Source of the DNA: Chloroflexota bacterium
GTDB taxonomy: Bacteria > Chloroflexota > Dehalococcoidia > UBA2979
Length of the DNA: 13,428 nucleotides
Direction: 5' to 3'
Assembly (NCBI GenBank): GCA_016875695.1
Contig: VGPB01000033.1
Span: forward strand, 1 to 13,428
Shown here: in pieces, positions 7,855 through 13,428 of the stretch
How the letters are laid out: each line of letters starts with the position of its first letter
How positions within the stretch are numbered: the first letter of the stretch is position 1
The notes under the pieces: generated by a model
The model's database searches: none
The model's input: the letters and a program-made list of their open reading frames with translations, nothing else
Told to the model about the DNA's origin: nothing
Position numbers and translations under genes: made by a program

Positions 7855-9189
7855 ATGGCGGGGACGCGCCGGCCACGCGCGGATGCCCTTGATGGCGGGC
7901 CCGAGCAGCCGTCGCTGTTCGCGGAGCCACGCGCGGCGGAGCCGCTGGCCGCGCGCATGCGCCCGCGCGACCTCGACGACTTCGTGGGCCAAGCGGCGGC
8001 GGTAGGCCCGGACGCCCCGCTGCGCCGCATGGTGGAGCGCGATGAGCTCTCGTCGCTGATCCTGTGGGGGCCGCCGGGCTCCGGGAAGACCACGCTCGCG
8101 ACGATCATCGCGCGCCGCACGCGCCGCCACTTCGAGCAGCTGTCCGCCGTCTCCTCCGGCGTGGCAGACCTGCGGCGCGTGATCCAGCAGGCGCAGGAAC
8201 GCCGGCGCGCGAGCGGCCGCCCCACGATCCTGTTCATCGACGAGCTGCACCGGTTCAACCGTGCGCAGCAGGACGCACTGCTGCCGTACGTGGAGGACGG
8301 CACGGTCACGCTCATCGGCGCGACGACGGAGAACCCGTCGTTCGAGGTGGTGGCGCCGCTGCTCTCGCGGGCGCGCGTGATCCGCCTCGAGGCGCTGGGC
8401 GAGGCGGAGCTGGTGGCGATCGCGCGGCGGTCGCTCGCGGACGTTGAGCGCGGCCTTGGGGCGCGTGCTATCGAGGCCGACGACGCGACGCTCGCCGCGC
8501 TCGCGCGCATTGCGGGCGGCGACGCGCGTACGGCGCTCAATGTGCTGGAGCTCGCCGCGGCGCTCGCCGAGCCGGGCGCGGACGGCGTCTCGCGCCTGAG
8601 CCCCGGGCTGCTCGCGACGGCCGCGCAGCACCCCACGCTGCAGTACGACCGCGCCGGCGACGCGCACTTCGACACGATCTCCGCGTACATCAAGTCGATG
8701 CGTGGCTCGGACGCCGACGCCGCGCTGTACTGGCTCGCGCGCATGCTGGAGGCCGGCGAGGACCCGCTGTTCGTCGCACGGCGCGTGGTGGTGCTGGCCG
8801 CCGAGGACATCGGCCTGGCGGACCCGCAGGCGCTGCCGCTCGCGGTCGCGTGCCAGCAGGCGGTGCACCTGCTTGGCATGCCGGAGGCGCGGCTGCCGCT
8901 CGCCGAGACGACGATCTACCTCGCGCGCGCGCCGAAGTCGAACTCTGCGTACCGCGCGTACGAGCGCGCTGCGGAGGACGTGGCGCGCACGCGCAACGCG
9001 CCCGTGCCGCTGCACCTGCGCAACGCCGCTACGGCGCTGATGCGCCGCCTCGGGTACGGCAAGGACTACCAGTACGCGCACGACTTTCCGGGCCACGTGA
9101 CGCCGGAGCAGCAGCACCGTCCGCCAGAGCTCGAGGGCCGCGCTTACTACGAGCCGGGCACCCTCGGCGACGAGGCTCGGGAGCGCTAG
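7855..9189 (+). CDS. rarA: Replication-associated recombination protein A (MgsA/RarA AAA+ ATPase)
   Basis: AAA+ ATPase of the RarA/Mgs1/WRNIP1 family that acts at stalled replication forks. It has 444 residues, normal for the family. Residues 18-22 are QPSLF, which fits the bacterial sliding-clamp binding motif. Residues 40-46 (LDDFVGQ) begin the AAA+ module. Walker A is GPPGSGKT (72-79), Walker B ILFIDE (125-130) followed by LHRFN, and sensor 1 is IGATTENPSFE. The C-terminal part shows the tetramerisation-domain patterns YDRAGDAHFDTISAYIKSMR, and YAHDFPGH close to the end, followed by the usual GRAYYEP. The ATG is chosen because it lies six bases after a TACACT box and no ribosome site is seen. 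The gene converges on the cupredoxin gene with six bases between stops. Confidence 0.95.
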   Translation: MAGTRRPRADALDGGPEQPSLFAEPRAAEPLAARMRPRDLDDFVGQAAAVGPDAPLRRMVERDELSSLILWGPPGSGKTTLATIIARRTRRHFEQLSAVSSGVADLRRVIQQAQERRRASGRPTILFIDELHRFNRAQQDALLPYVEDGTVTLIGATTENPSFEVVAPLLSRARVIRLEALGEAELVAIARRSLADVERGLGARAIEADDATLAALARIAGGDARTALNVLELAAALAEPGADGVSRLSPGLLATAAQHPTLQYDRAGDAHFDTISAYIKSMRGSDADAALYWLARMLEAGEDPLFVARRVVVLAAEDIGLADPQALPLAVACQQAVHLLGMPEARLPLAETTIYLARAPKSNSAYRAYERAAEDVARTRNAPVPLHLRNAATALMRRLGYGKDYQYAHDFPGHVTPEQQHRPPELEGRAYYEPGTLGDEARER

Positions 9190-9195
9190 GTTGGG

Positions 9196-9648
9196 CTACT
9201 CGACCGTGAGCGCGAGGTGCATGCCGGACTGATAGTGCGCGGGGATGTTGCAGATGAGCACGTACGCGCCCCGCGTGAGCTCCGGCGAGACGGAGCGACG
9301 GGCGCCCGCGCGCAGCTGGTGAATGCGATCGATGTCCTTGCTCTCGGGGATGTCGGCCACGCCGTCCTTGACCGGCAGCTTGTCCGGTGCGACGTCGGTG
9401 CGCACGACGGAGAGGTCGTGTGGGATGCTGCCGCGGTTGTGCAGGGTGATGGTGACTTTGCCCGCGGGCACCGTCTGCGTGTTCGCTTCGAACGAGAACT
9501 CGCGCGCGGTGACGGTCACCGCGTTCGTCGACGCCTGCTGCGCAGCCTCGTCGGCGCCGCCCTCGTCATCGACGCTGCCCCCACACGCCGCCGCGAGTGC
9601 GGCGAGCGCCAGTACGCCCATCGCCCCCAACCTCCGCGTCACCCGCAT
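9196..9648 (-). CDS. Cupredoxin-domain lipoprotein (type 1 copper protein)
   Basis: A 150-residue exported protein. Residues 1-21 are a signal peptide (RR, then a hydrophobic stretch) ending in the lipobox LAAAC with the lipidated cysteine at 22, followed by a flexible acidic linker. From about 43 there is a cupredoxin fold. The copper ligands are visible: His77 in IPHDLS, then Cys133, His138 and Met143 in CNIPAHYQSGM, the C-x4-H-x4-M spacing of plastocyanin/azurin-like sites. It would sit on the outer face of the membrane and carry electrons or copper. ATG is supported by AAGGAG at 9656-9661. The partner redox enzyme is not in the window. Confidence 0.9.
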   Translation of the reverse strand: MRVTRRLGAMGVLALAALAAACGGSVDDEGGADEAAQQASTNAVTVTAREFSFEANTQTVPAGKVTITLHNRGSIPHDLSVVRTDVAPDKLPVKDGVADIPESKDIDRIHQLRAGARRSVSPELTRGAYVLICNIPAHYQSGMHLALTVE

Positions 9649-9655
9649 GCGTGTG

Positions 9656-9661
9656 CTCCTT
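9656..9661 (-). promoter_or_regulatory. Shine-Dalgarno of the cupredoxin gene
   Basis: AAGGAG on the minus strand, seven bases before the ATG at 9648; it supports that start over in-frame alternatives. Confidence 0.6.
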
Positions 9662-9735
9662 CACTCGCCAGGGCGGTACACGACACCACGATGCGACGCC
9701 CGCACGCTGCGCGCCAGCGCCCTGGGCCGGCGCCA

Positions 9736-10023
9736 ATGAGCTACGCGCCGCCCGCCGACCTCGCGCGCCGGATCGAGGAGGACTTCGGCCACGGCGCGCT
9801 GGGCGGCATCTGCGTGCTGCTCCAGCCGCTCGCCGACGGAGGACTCGGCGACCGGATCGTGCGCTGCGTGCTGCAGCTGGCAGGCGGGGACGTGGTGCTA
9901 CTGCGCCACTACGTGGCACAAGCGCTGCTCGACTACGGCGACTTCATCTCCTAGGCCGAGTACGAGGCGAATCGTCGCGTGTTCGACTTCAATCAGCCAT
10001 TCGAGCGTGCGGCCCGGCCATGA
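9736..10023 (+). pseudogene. Small unknown-function gene interrupted by one in-frame TAG
   Basis: From ATG 9736 the frame gives 72 residues (ADLARRIEEDFG..., GLGDRIVRCVLQLAGGD, ALLDYGDFIS), ending in TAG at 9952-9954. The same frame then continues for 22 codons, starting AEYEANRRVFDFN, to TGA at 10021-10023. Small bacterial proteins of this kind (adhering to a pattern of R-V..AVL.LA.GD...L...V..A..DYRD) commonly end in ...WAEY, from memory. A single TGG to TAG change would give exactly SWAEYE here. I therefore read it as a nonsense-broken gene rather than two genes; it could still yield a functional 72-residue protein. An upstream in-frame ATG at 9691 is possible. Function unknown. It lies next to a tRNA scar, in a zone of decayed genes. 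Confidence 0.6.
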
Positions 10024-10047
10024 GTCGTGGGTACAAGCGTCGGTCGC

Positions 10048-10097
10048 TGGCTGGGGATCGAGGATTCGAACCTCGACTTACTGATCCAGAGTTGTCC
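10048..10097 (-). pseudogene. 3' part of a tRNA-Gln(CUG) gene; possible integration-site remnant
   Basis: On the minus strand: T-stem CGAGG, loop TTCGAAT, CCTCG; then acceptor half ATCCCCA, discriminator G and encoded CCA (10048-10050). Upstream lie TAAGT-like variable bases and an anticodon arm TCTGGATCAGT that would carry CTG. The 5' anticodon-stem strand is damaged: ACTCTGGATCAGT looks like ACTGACTCTGGATCAGT with four bases lost. GGACA of the D arm follows, and then similarity stops. No matching 5' acceptor (TGGGGAT) is found in the next 60 bases, so it is not a working tRNA. Such 3' fragments are the usual trace of a tyrosine-integrase attachment site. Confidence 0.75.
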
Positions 10098-10358
10098 GAC
10101 GGGCGTGTTGAGGCATCCCTCGGGGTGCCTCCAGGTGCCCGGATTGAATCTGGATCGAGGGCTGGCGGGGTGGCTTGTAACTGCCGGTGACATCCTCTTC
10201 CCAGTGGTTTGGGGCCAAATTGGGGCCAACGTCGGCGAAACGTGCGGAGTTGCAGCTATCGGCCTTGACTCCGAGCCACGAGGCGGACGACTCCGGTTTC
10301 GATGGCACCCACGCCGCTCTGCTGCTGGTGCTCCAGCATGTAAACTCTCGTTCCCGCG
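10098..10358. other. Lower-GC stretch without a supported gene, next to the tRNA scar
   Basis: No reading frame here has a recognisable domain. On the minus strand one frame contains FADVGPNLAPNHWEE, encoded by a near-perfect direct repeat TTGGGGCCAA (10209-10218 and 10220-10229, plus strand). Short tails of this GP/AP type are often seen at the C-termini of phage-type integrases, so this may be the end of a decayed integrase reading toward the tRNA fragment. That is a guess from pattern only. Confidence 0.3.
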
Positions 10359-10544
10359 GTGCGCGTGAACGGCGTCGACTCAAGAACGGACACGGATGCG
10401 CCCGCCGTCGAGCACACTGTGGATTCGGCAGCTGGGCTCTTCGACGCAGTGTTGGTCCAATCAGATAACTGGAAGCAATGTGACGAGGCAGCGTCCTCGC
10501 TCAAGAGCGTGATGCTCAGAGCGAATACTGTGCCGCCGGGGTAG
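10359..10544 (+). other. Unrecognised 61-codon open frame, possibly a gene fragment
   Basis: The frame includes HTVDSAAGLFDAVLVQSDNW and KQCDEAASSLKSVML and ends in TAG at 10542-10544. The second half has amino-acid composition like an amphipathic protein end, with mixed codon use unlike the GC-rich neighbours. There is no ribosome site and no family that I recognise. It may be the tail of a foreign gene whose start was lost. Confidence 0.25.
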
Positions 10545-10569
10545 TTCCCCGCGTCAAATCCGACGAGCT

Positions 10570-10587
10570 GATTCGTTGCAACGAATC
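10570..10587. repeat. Perfect 18-bp palindrome GATTCGTTGCAACGAATC
   Basis: Nine-base arms with no spacer in a gene-free stretch. The half-site GATTCGTTG also occurs in the selA/serine-operon intergenic (1151-1159), where it forms part of an inverted repeat. Could be a dimeric regulator site. Confidence 0.5.
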
Positions 10588-10638
10588 CGTCCGCTGGCCG
10601 GGAGAGCTCCGGTGAGTACTACTTGGGGTAGGGATGGG

Positions 10639-10804
10639 CCGATCGCTTTCGGATCGGAAGGGCTGGGCACTGTCTCGCAGGGAGGGCGCATGGGGGTTCG
10701 AGCGGCGCTCTGAGCGGTAGCCGTCCTCAGCCAGCTATGGATGCCCCACGTCATTAGTGGTATGACGTATGTATTCACAAGCACCGTGGGGTGCCGCCCG
10801 GCAC
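10639..10804. repeat. Cluster of short inverted repeats in non-coding DNA
   Basis: Seen here: CCGATC-N7-GATCGG (10639-10657); ACGTCAT-N7-ATGACGT (10748-10768) nested inside CCCCACG/CGTGGGG (10744-10750 and 10785-10791); GCACC-N4-GGTGC (10781-10794); and GTGCC-N4-GGCAC (10791-10804). No gene is recognisable in 10545-10850. An open minus-strand frame at 10554-10784 has no recognisable features and no ribosome site. Confidence 0.45.
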
Positions 10805-10850
10805 TACCCCCGGCTGGTTCAGCAAGAAGTAGCGTACGGGACTGTCATGC

Positions 10851-11062
10851 GTGACCGGGCTGCCGACAGCCGGAGGTGCGGTCGAGACCGTCATCGTCGA
10901 TGCCGTTTTCTCGTCGAGCTCGAAGGCTCTGATCGTGCGCGGTGACGACACCGTATGGCTTGTCGAGTATGGCGCGGGTTGCCCCGGCTTGAGGGCGGGG
11001 GGCTCAGCGCTCGTAGTTTCCCCCGATGGCTTCGGGGGCTCCGGCTCCGAGCTGTATCTGCC
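10851..11062 (+). pseudogene. Fragment of an unrecognised, possibly secreted, small protein
   Basis: The frame from GTG 10851 reads VETVIVDAVFSSSSKALIVR, GDDTVWLVEYGAGCPGLRAG and SALVVSPDGFGGSGSELYLP, ending near PWRSC. The alternation of short beta-like segments, the VW motif and the two cysteines look like a real small beta-rich protein, not a chance frame, but I do not recognise the family with certainty. It has no clear signal peptide, so its start is probably lost. After about 11062 the good sequence moves to another frame, that of the VOC remnant, so the two are fused at a deletion junction. Formally the frame runs on to TGA 11118-11120 with poor-looking sequence. Confidence 0.45.
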
Positions 11063-11319
11063 GCCGTGGCGTTCCTGCGTGACGTGTTCGGGTGGGACGT
11101 CGCGCCGGACGGCGGCGTGATCACCGCGATCGACACGGGAGTCGCGGATGTGCAGCCCAACGACATCTACGTCGCGGGTTCGATTCGCAGGCTCGCGCCG
11201 GGCGCGCGGCCGCGCGCGGTGCGCGCGTGCTCGTGCCGCGCACCGACCGCCGGGGGCAGCCCACCTTCGCGGTGATCGAGGCGCCGAGCGGGCAAGCCTT
11301 CGGGCTGGTGCAGCTGTGA
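11063..11319 (+). pseudogene. VOC (glyoxalase/bleomycin-resistance fold) protein remnant, deleted and frameshifted
   Basis: From 11063 one frame reads AVAFLRDVFGWDVAPDGGVI then TAIDTGV, the first VOC repeat (family pattern AVAFYRDVFGW). Sense is lost after about 11180. In a different frame the end reads ARVLVPRTDRRGQPTFAVIE then APSGQAFGLVQL and TGA at 11317-11319, the typical VOC ending (FAVIEDPEGN.FGL). Some 40 central residues expected for a 120-residue VOC protein are missing. It lies 50 bp upstream of the enoyl-CoA hydratase gene on the same strand, so the two may once have been an operon. The original substrate cannot be inferred. Confidence 0.7.
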
Positions 11320-11358
11320 GCGCTTCGCGCCGCGCACTATGCGCGGTGCGCCAGGAAC

Positions 11359-11364
11359 GGAGGG
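11359..11364 (+). promoter_or_regulatory. Shine-Dalgarno setting the enoyl-CoA hydratase start
   Basis: GGAGGG, five bases before the GTG at 11370. It favours this start over the many upstream in-frame codons, since the frame stays open back to 11148 through the VOC remnant. Confidence 0.65.
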
Positions 11365-11369
11365 ACCCC

Positions 11370-12182
11370 GTGGCTCAGCCGACCGCCGTCCTCGACGAGG
11401 AATCGATCCGCATCGAGGAGTACGACCGCGTTGCCGTCATTACGTTCAACCGCCCGGAGCGCCTCAACGCGTGGGACGCGAGCATGGGGCAGTCGATCGA
11501 GCGCTACCTGCGCGCGCTGGACGGCGGCGAGTACCGCATTCGCTGCGTCGTGCTGACGGGCGCGGGGCGCGCGTTCTGCGCGGGCGGCAACGTGAAGACG
11601 TTCCCCGGCGCCGACCTCGGTCGCGCGCGTCCGCCGTGGCGACCCGCACACACGGAGGCCAACATCACGACGTGGATGCGTCGCGCCGACGTGCCGATTA
11701 TCGCGGCGATCAACGGCTTCTGCATGGGCATGGGCATCGGCATCGCGCTGGGCGCCGACCTGCGCATCGCCGCGGAGGACGCGCTGTTCCAGGTGGCGCA
11801 GATGCGGCGCGGGCTCGCGGTGGACTACAGCGAGCCGTACGCGCTCCCTCGCGTGGTCGGCATGCAGCGCGCGCTCGAGCTCATGTTCACCGCGCGCCGG
11901 TTCACCGCGCAGCAGGCGCTCGACTACGGCCTCGTGCTCGAGGTCGTGCCCGCCGCGCGCCTGCGCGAGCGCGCGCTCGAGCTTGCGAGCACGATCGCGG
12001 CCGGCCCGCCGCTGGCGCTCGCCGGAACGAAGCAGCTCGCGTACAGCGTCGAGCACGAGGGCCTCGAGCGCGTGCTGCAGCTGACGACGCCGATGGTGGG
12101 GCTGATCGCGCGCACCGAAGACGCCGTGGAGGGCGTGCGCGCGTTCCTCGAGCGCCGCCAGCCGACGTTCCGGGGCCGCTAG
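11370..12182 (+). CDS. Enoyl-CoA hydratase/isomerase (crotonase) family protein
   Basis: A 270-residue protein of normal family length. Residues 20-34 (RVAVITFNRPERLNA) start the crotonase fold. The oxyanion hole is formed by GRAFCAGGN (66-74) and NGFCMGMGIGIALGADLRIA (115-134). At the position of the first hydratase glutamate there is Asp152 in GLAVDYSEPYALPRVVG, in place of the more usual P-E-A-G or P-D-G-G. The second catalytic glutamate is not obvious, so hydratase activity should not be assumed; isomerase, dehalogenase or thioesterase-like roles are open. The C-terminal helical part includes GTKQLAYSVEHEGLERVL. It converges on the membrane-protein remnant with 14 bases between stops. Family is certain, substrate unknown. 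Confidence 0.92.
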   Translation: MAQPTAVLDEESIRIEEYDRVAVITFNRPERLNAWDASMGQSIERYLRALDGGEYRIRCVVLTGAGRAFCAGGNVKTFPGADLGRARPPWRPAHTEANITTWMRRADVPIIAAINGFCMGMGIGIALGADLRIAAEDALFQVAQMRRGLAVDYSEPYALPRVVGMQRALELMFTARRFTAQQALDYGLVLEVVPAARLRERALELASTIAAGPPLALAGTKQLAYSVEHEGLERVLQLTTPMVGLIARTEDAVEGVRAFLERRQPTFRGR

Positions 12183-12196
12183 GCCGGCACGGCATC

Positions 12197-12448
12197 TCAG
12201 GCGAAGTCGAACAGGAGCGGGAACGCGACCACGACGACTGCCGCCCAGGCGGCGTACACGGGGATGTACGCCGTCTGCCAGCGCTCGAGGTCCGCGTAGG
12301 GATGCCGCCCGCGGAGGAAGCCGAGCAGCAGCCACGATGACCACAGGAGATTCGCGAGGAGCACCACGTTGAGGCCTAGCTTCGCGCTGAGGTTCGATGT
12401 GAAGCCGAACTCGGTGATGCGGCCGAGAATCGCCGGGAGCGCGAGCAC
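12197..12448 (-). CDS. Small membrane protein, probably a 5'-truncated remnant
   Basis: From a possible GTG at 12448 the minus strand gives 83 residues with two clear membrane helices (LNVVLLANLLWSSWLLLGFL and IPVYAAWAAVVVVAFPLLF) joined by a charged loop GRHPYADLERWQTAY, and a start like VLALPAILGRITEFGF. The frame is open to 12637, but beyond about 12455 it lies opposite the lipoprotein gene, drops in GC and loses its hydrophobic pattern. No ribosome site or ATG is found at the natural start. I read this as the end of a longer membrane protein, or a small one whose start was replaced at the junction. The family is not recognised. Confidence 0.55.
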   Translation of the reverse strand: MLALPAILGRITEFGFTSNLSAKLGLNVVLLANLLWSSWLLLGFLRGRHPYADLERWQTAYIPVYAAWAAVVVVAFPLLFDFA

Positions 12449-12452
12449 GTCG

Positions 12453-13046
12453 ATGAATTCATGGGTCCGGGTCCTTGTAGTAACCGCCTGCGTGCTCGCG
12501 GCCTCGACGGCTTGCAGTGAGCCAGCTGCTTCGAGTACAGCTACGCCCACCGCAGCGGTCCCAAACTTCACCGTCGTGGGCAAATACACCGCGCGAGAGC
12601 CATCTAGCTTTGGGGGCCGCACTTCCACTAAGTACATGGTCCAAATCAGAGTTAAGGGCGCAGTCGGGACTCTCGAAACAACTTGGACTTGCTATCGCGA
12701 TGCTCAGGTGGGCCAAGTGCTCGCTGGCGACTGTGGTGGTGGGGCTCCTGCCCCGCCTCCCCCGCCTTCCGGTGGTGGTGGGGCTCCTGCCCCGCCTCCC
12801 CCGCCTCCCGGTGGTGGTTTCGCGCCTCCCCCGCCTCTCCCGCCTCCCGGTGGTGGATTCCCGCCGCCCCCGCCTCTCCCGCCTCCCGGTGGTGGATTCC
12901 CGCCGCCTACCGGCGGTCAGCCCGGCAACCCGCCTTCGGGTGGGGCCTTCCCTCCGCCCGGCGGTCAGCCTGGGAACCTGCCTCCGGGGGGTAACTTTGC
13001 TGCTCCCCTCCCCGGTGGCCAGCCAGGTGGCCGCAATGGGCGATGA
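12453..13046 (+). CDS. Proline/glycine-rich putative lipoprotein with tandem-repeat tail
   Basis: From ATG 12453, 197 residues. The first 21 residues (MNSWVRVLVVTACVLAASTAC) act as signal peptide, with a cysteine at 21 in a weak lipobox STAC. Residues 30-95 form a small possible beta domain (NFTVVGKYTAREP, YMVQIRVKGAVG, TTWTCYRDAQVGQVLAGDC) with two cysteines. From about 95 to the end it is low-complexity: repeats of GGGFPPPPPLPPP, then GGQPGN.PP.GG.FPPP. The GC is visibly lower than that of neighbours in 12540-12720, which suggests foreign origin. It begins just where the minus-strand membrane gene loses sense and ends 26 bp before an IS3 end. The frame is formally open back to 12369, but that part overlaps the membrane gene. 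The ribosome site is weak. Function unknown; a surface protein with a flexible stalk is a guess. Confidence 0.6.
   Translation: MNSWVRVLVVTACVLAASTACSEPAASSTATPTAAVPNFTVVGKYTAREPSSFGGRTSTKYMVQIRVKGAVGTLETTWTCYRDAQVGQVLAGDCGGGAPAPPPPPSGGGGAPAPPPPPPGGGFAPPPPLPPPGGGFPPPPPLPPPGGGFPPPTGGQPGNPPSGGAFPPPGGQPGNLPPGGNFAAPLPGGQPGGRNGR
12735..12900 (+). repeat. 39-bp tandem repeat encoding a 13-residue Pro/Gly unit
   Basis: Units start at 12735 (36 bp), 12771, 12810 and 12849 (39 bp each), each opening with GGTGGTGG and closing with CCGCCTCCC or close to it; a partial fifth starts at 12888. All length differences are multiples of three, so the frame is kept. Such arrays change copy number by slippage. 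Confidence 0.85.
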
Positions 13047-13072
13047 GTGCTGCGTCCTGAGCAGGGTCCTAT

Positions 13073-13428
13073 TGACCTGCCCCCGCGTTTCATAGCACCT
13101 GATGAGTGAGTCTGGCGGCGATCTCCAGCCAGTTCGGTTCGATGGCCTCGGGTGCTGGTGGCCGGTACCCGAGCGAGCTGTGCGGGCGCCGGTGGTTGTA
13201 CTCCAGGCGCCAGCGCTCGATGAGCACCTGCGCCTCGAGCAGCGTGTCGAAGCGCTCGAGGTTGAGGCATTCGTCACGCAACTTGCCGTTGAAGGACTCG
13301 ATGTAGCCGTTCTCCCATGGACCGCCCGGCTCGATGAAGAGCGTCTGCACGCCGACCCGCGCCAGCCAGCGGCGCACCGCCTTCGCCACAAACTTCGGCC
13401 CGTTGTCCGAGCGGATGTGCTTCGGCAC
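13073..13428 (-). mobile_element. IS3-family insertion sequence, right end only, continues beyond the window
   Basis: The element boundary is placed at 13073, where a typical terminal sequence TGACCTGCCCCCGCGTTTCA begins (TG end, pyrimidine-rich). The transposase stop codon lies 17 bases inside. The other end and the target duplication are outside the window, so the exact boundary rests on the sequence pattern alone. Confidence 0.7.
13090..13428 (-). CDS. IS3-family transposase OrfB, C-terminal half (start outside window)
   Basis: DDE (rve) integrase core. Visible residues: HIRSDNGPKFVA with the second catalytic aspartate, IEPGGPWENGYIESFNGKLR with the catalytic glutamate of the E-S-F motif, and the ending YNHRRPHSSLGYRPPAPEA that is a hallmark of IS3-family OrfB. 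The first codon in the window is GTG inside the protein, not a start. The reading frame is intact to TGA at 13090-13092, so this copy may be active. Motifs resemble the IS407/IS51-type subgroup, with low confidence about the subgroup. Confidence 0.93.
   Translation of the reverse strand: MPKHIRSDNGPKFVAKAVRRWLARVGVQTLFIEPGGPWENGYIESFNGKLRDECLNLERFDTLLEAQVLIERWRLEYNHRRPHSSLGYRPPAPEAIEPNWLEIAARLTHQVL

Noticed and set aside
10027..10368. Plus-strand frame with GIEDSNLDLLIQS-like sequence
   Set aside because: This is the familiar artefact of translating the antisense of a tRNA-Gln gene; not a protein.
11020..11038. Hairpin CCCCCGA-N5-TCGGGGG as a terminator
   Set aside because: It lies inside a protein-like frame, has no T-run, and is probably codon-driven.
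11176..11195. tRNA T-arm-like string GGGTTCGATTCGCAGG on the plus strand
   Set aside because: The flanking five bases do not pair into a T-stem, and no acceptor or anticodon arm can be built. It lies in the VOC remnant.
12197..12637. Full 146-residue minus-strand membrane protein from the upstream ATG
   Set aside because: The first 60 residues lie antisense to the lipoprotein gene and lack membrane or family patterns; the shorter remnant is better supported.
12735..12900. CRISPR-like array
   Set aside because: Units are contiguous with no unique spacers and keep the reading frame; it is a coding tandem repeat.

Overview
The window is about 70% GC bacterial chromosome, with dense gene packing, many GTG starts and many overlapping or nearly abutting genes. 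The combination of a class V aminotransferase next to a long, ACT-domain SerA, a YvcK-type protein with two N-terminal membrane helices overlapping gatB, and leaderless-looking promoters fits Chloroflexota (Dehalococcoidia or Thermomicrobia-like) best, with high-GC Actinobacteria as the alternative. This placement is inference from gene content, not a search result.

Region 1 (1-3943) holds the partial minus-strand selA (selenocysteine synthase). It is divergent from a plus-strand serine-biosynthesis pair, an aminotransferase and serA. The shared intergenic carries an inverted repeat over a sigma70-like promoter. Region 2 (3939-4495) is a shrunken, frameshifted IS481-type element, bounded by imperfect terminal repeats and a CTAG-centred target duplication that contains the serA stop codon.

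Region 3 (4505-9648) is housekeeping: gatB-yvcK as a translationally coupled minus-strand pair, a 56-residue YHS-like protein with its own strong ribosome binding site, rarA on the plus strand with a probable leaderless promoter, and a convergent copper-binding cupredoxin lipoprotein.

Region 4 (9736-11319) is a scar zone. It has a small gene apparently broken by one in-frame TAG, the 3' part of a tRNA-Gln gene (attachment-site-like), about 750 bp of lower-GC sequence with inverted repeats and no recognisable gene, then two gene remnants joined end to end, the second being a broken VOC/glyoxalase-like gene. Region 5 (11370-13428) holds an intact enoyl-CoA hydratase/isomerase-family gene, a membrane-protein remnant that appears to lose its 5' end where a foreign-looking Pro/Gly-rich lipoprotein gene with 39-bp tandem repeats begins, and the right end of an IS3-family element running off the window.

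No complete novel defence or mobile system is visible. The most interesting parts are the tRNA-Gln scar with its hairpin-rich neighbour, the IS481 relic at the serA stop codon, the UAG-interrupted small gene, and the repeat-rich lipoprotein at a truncation junction.
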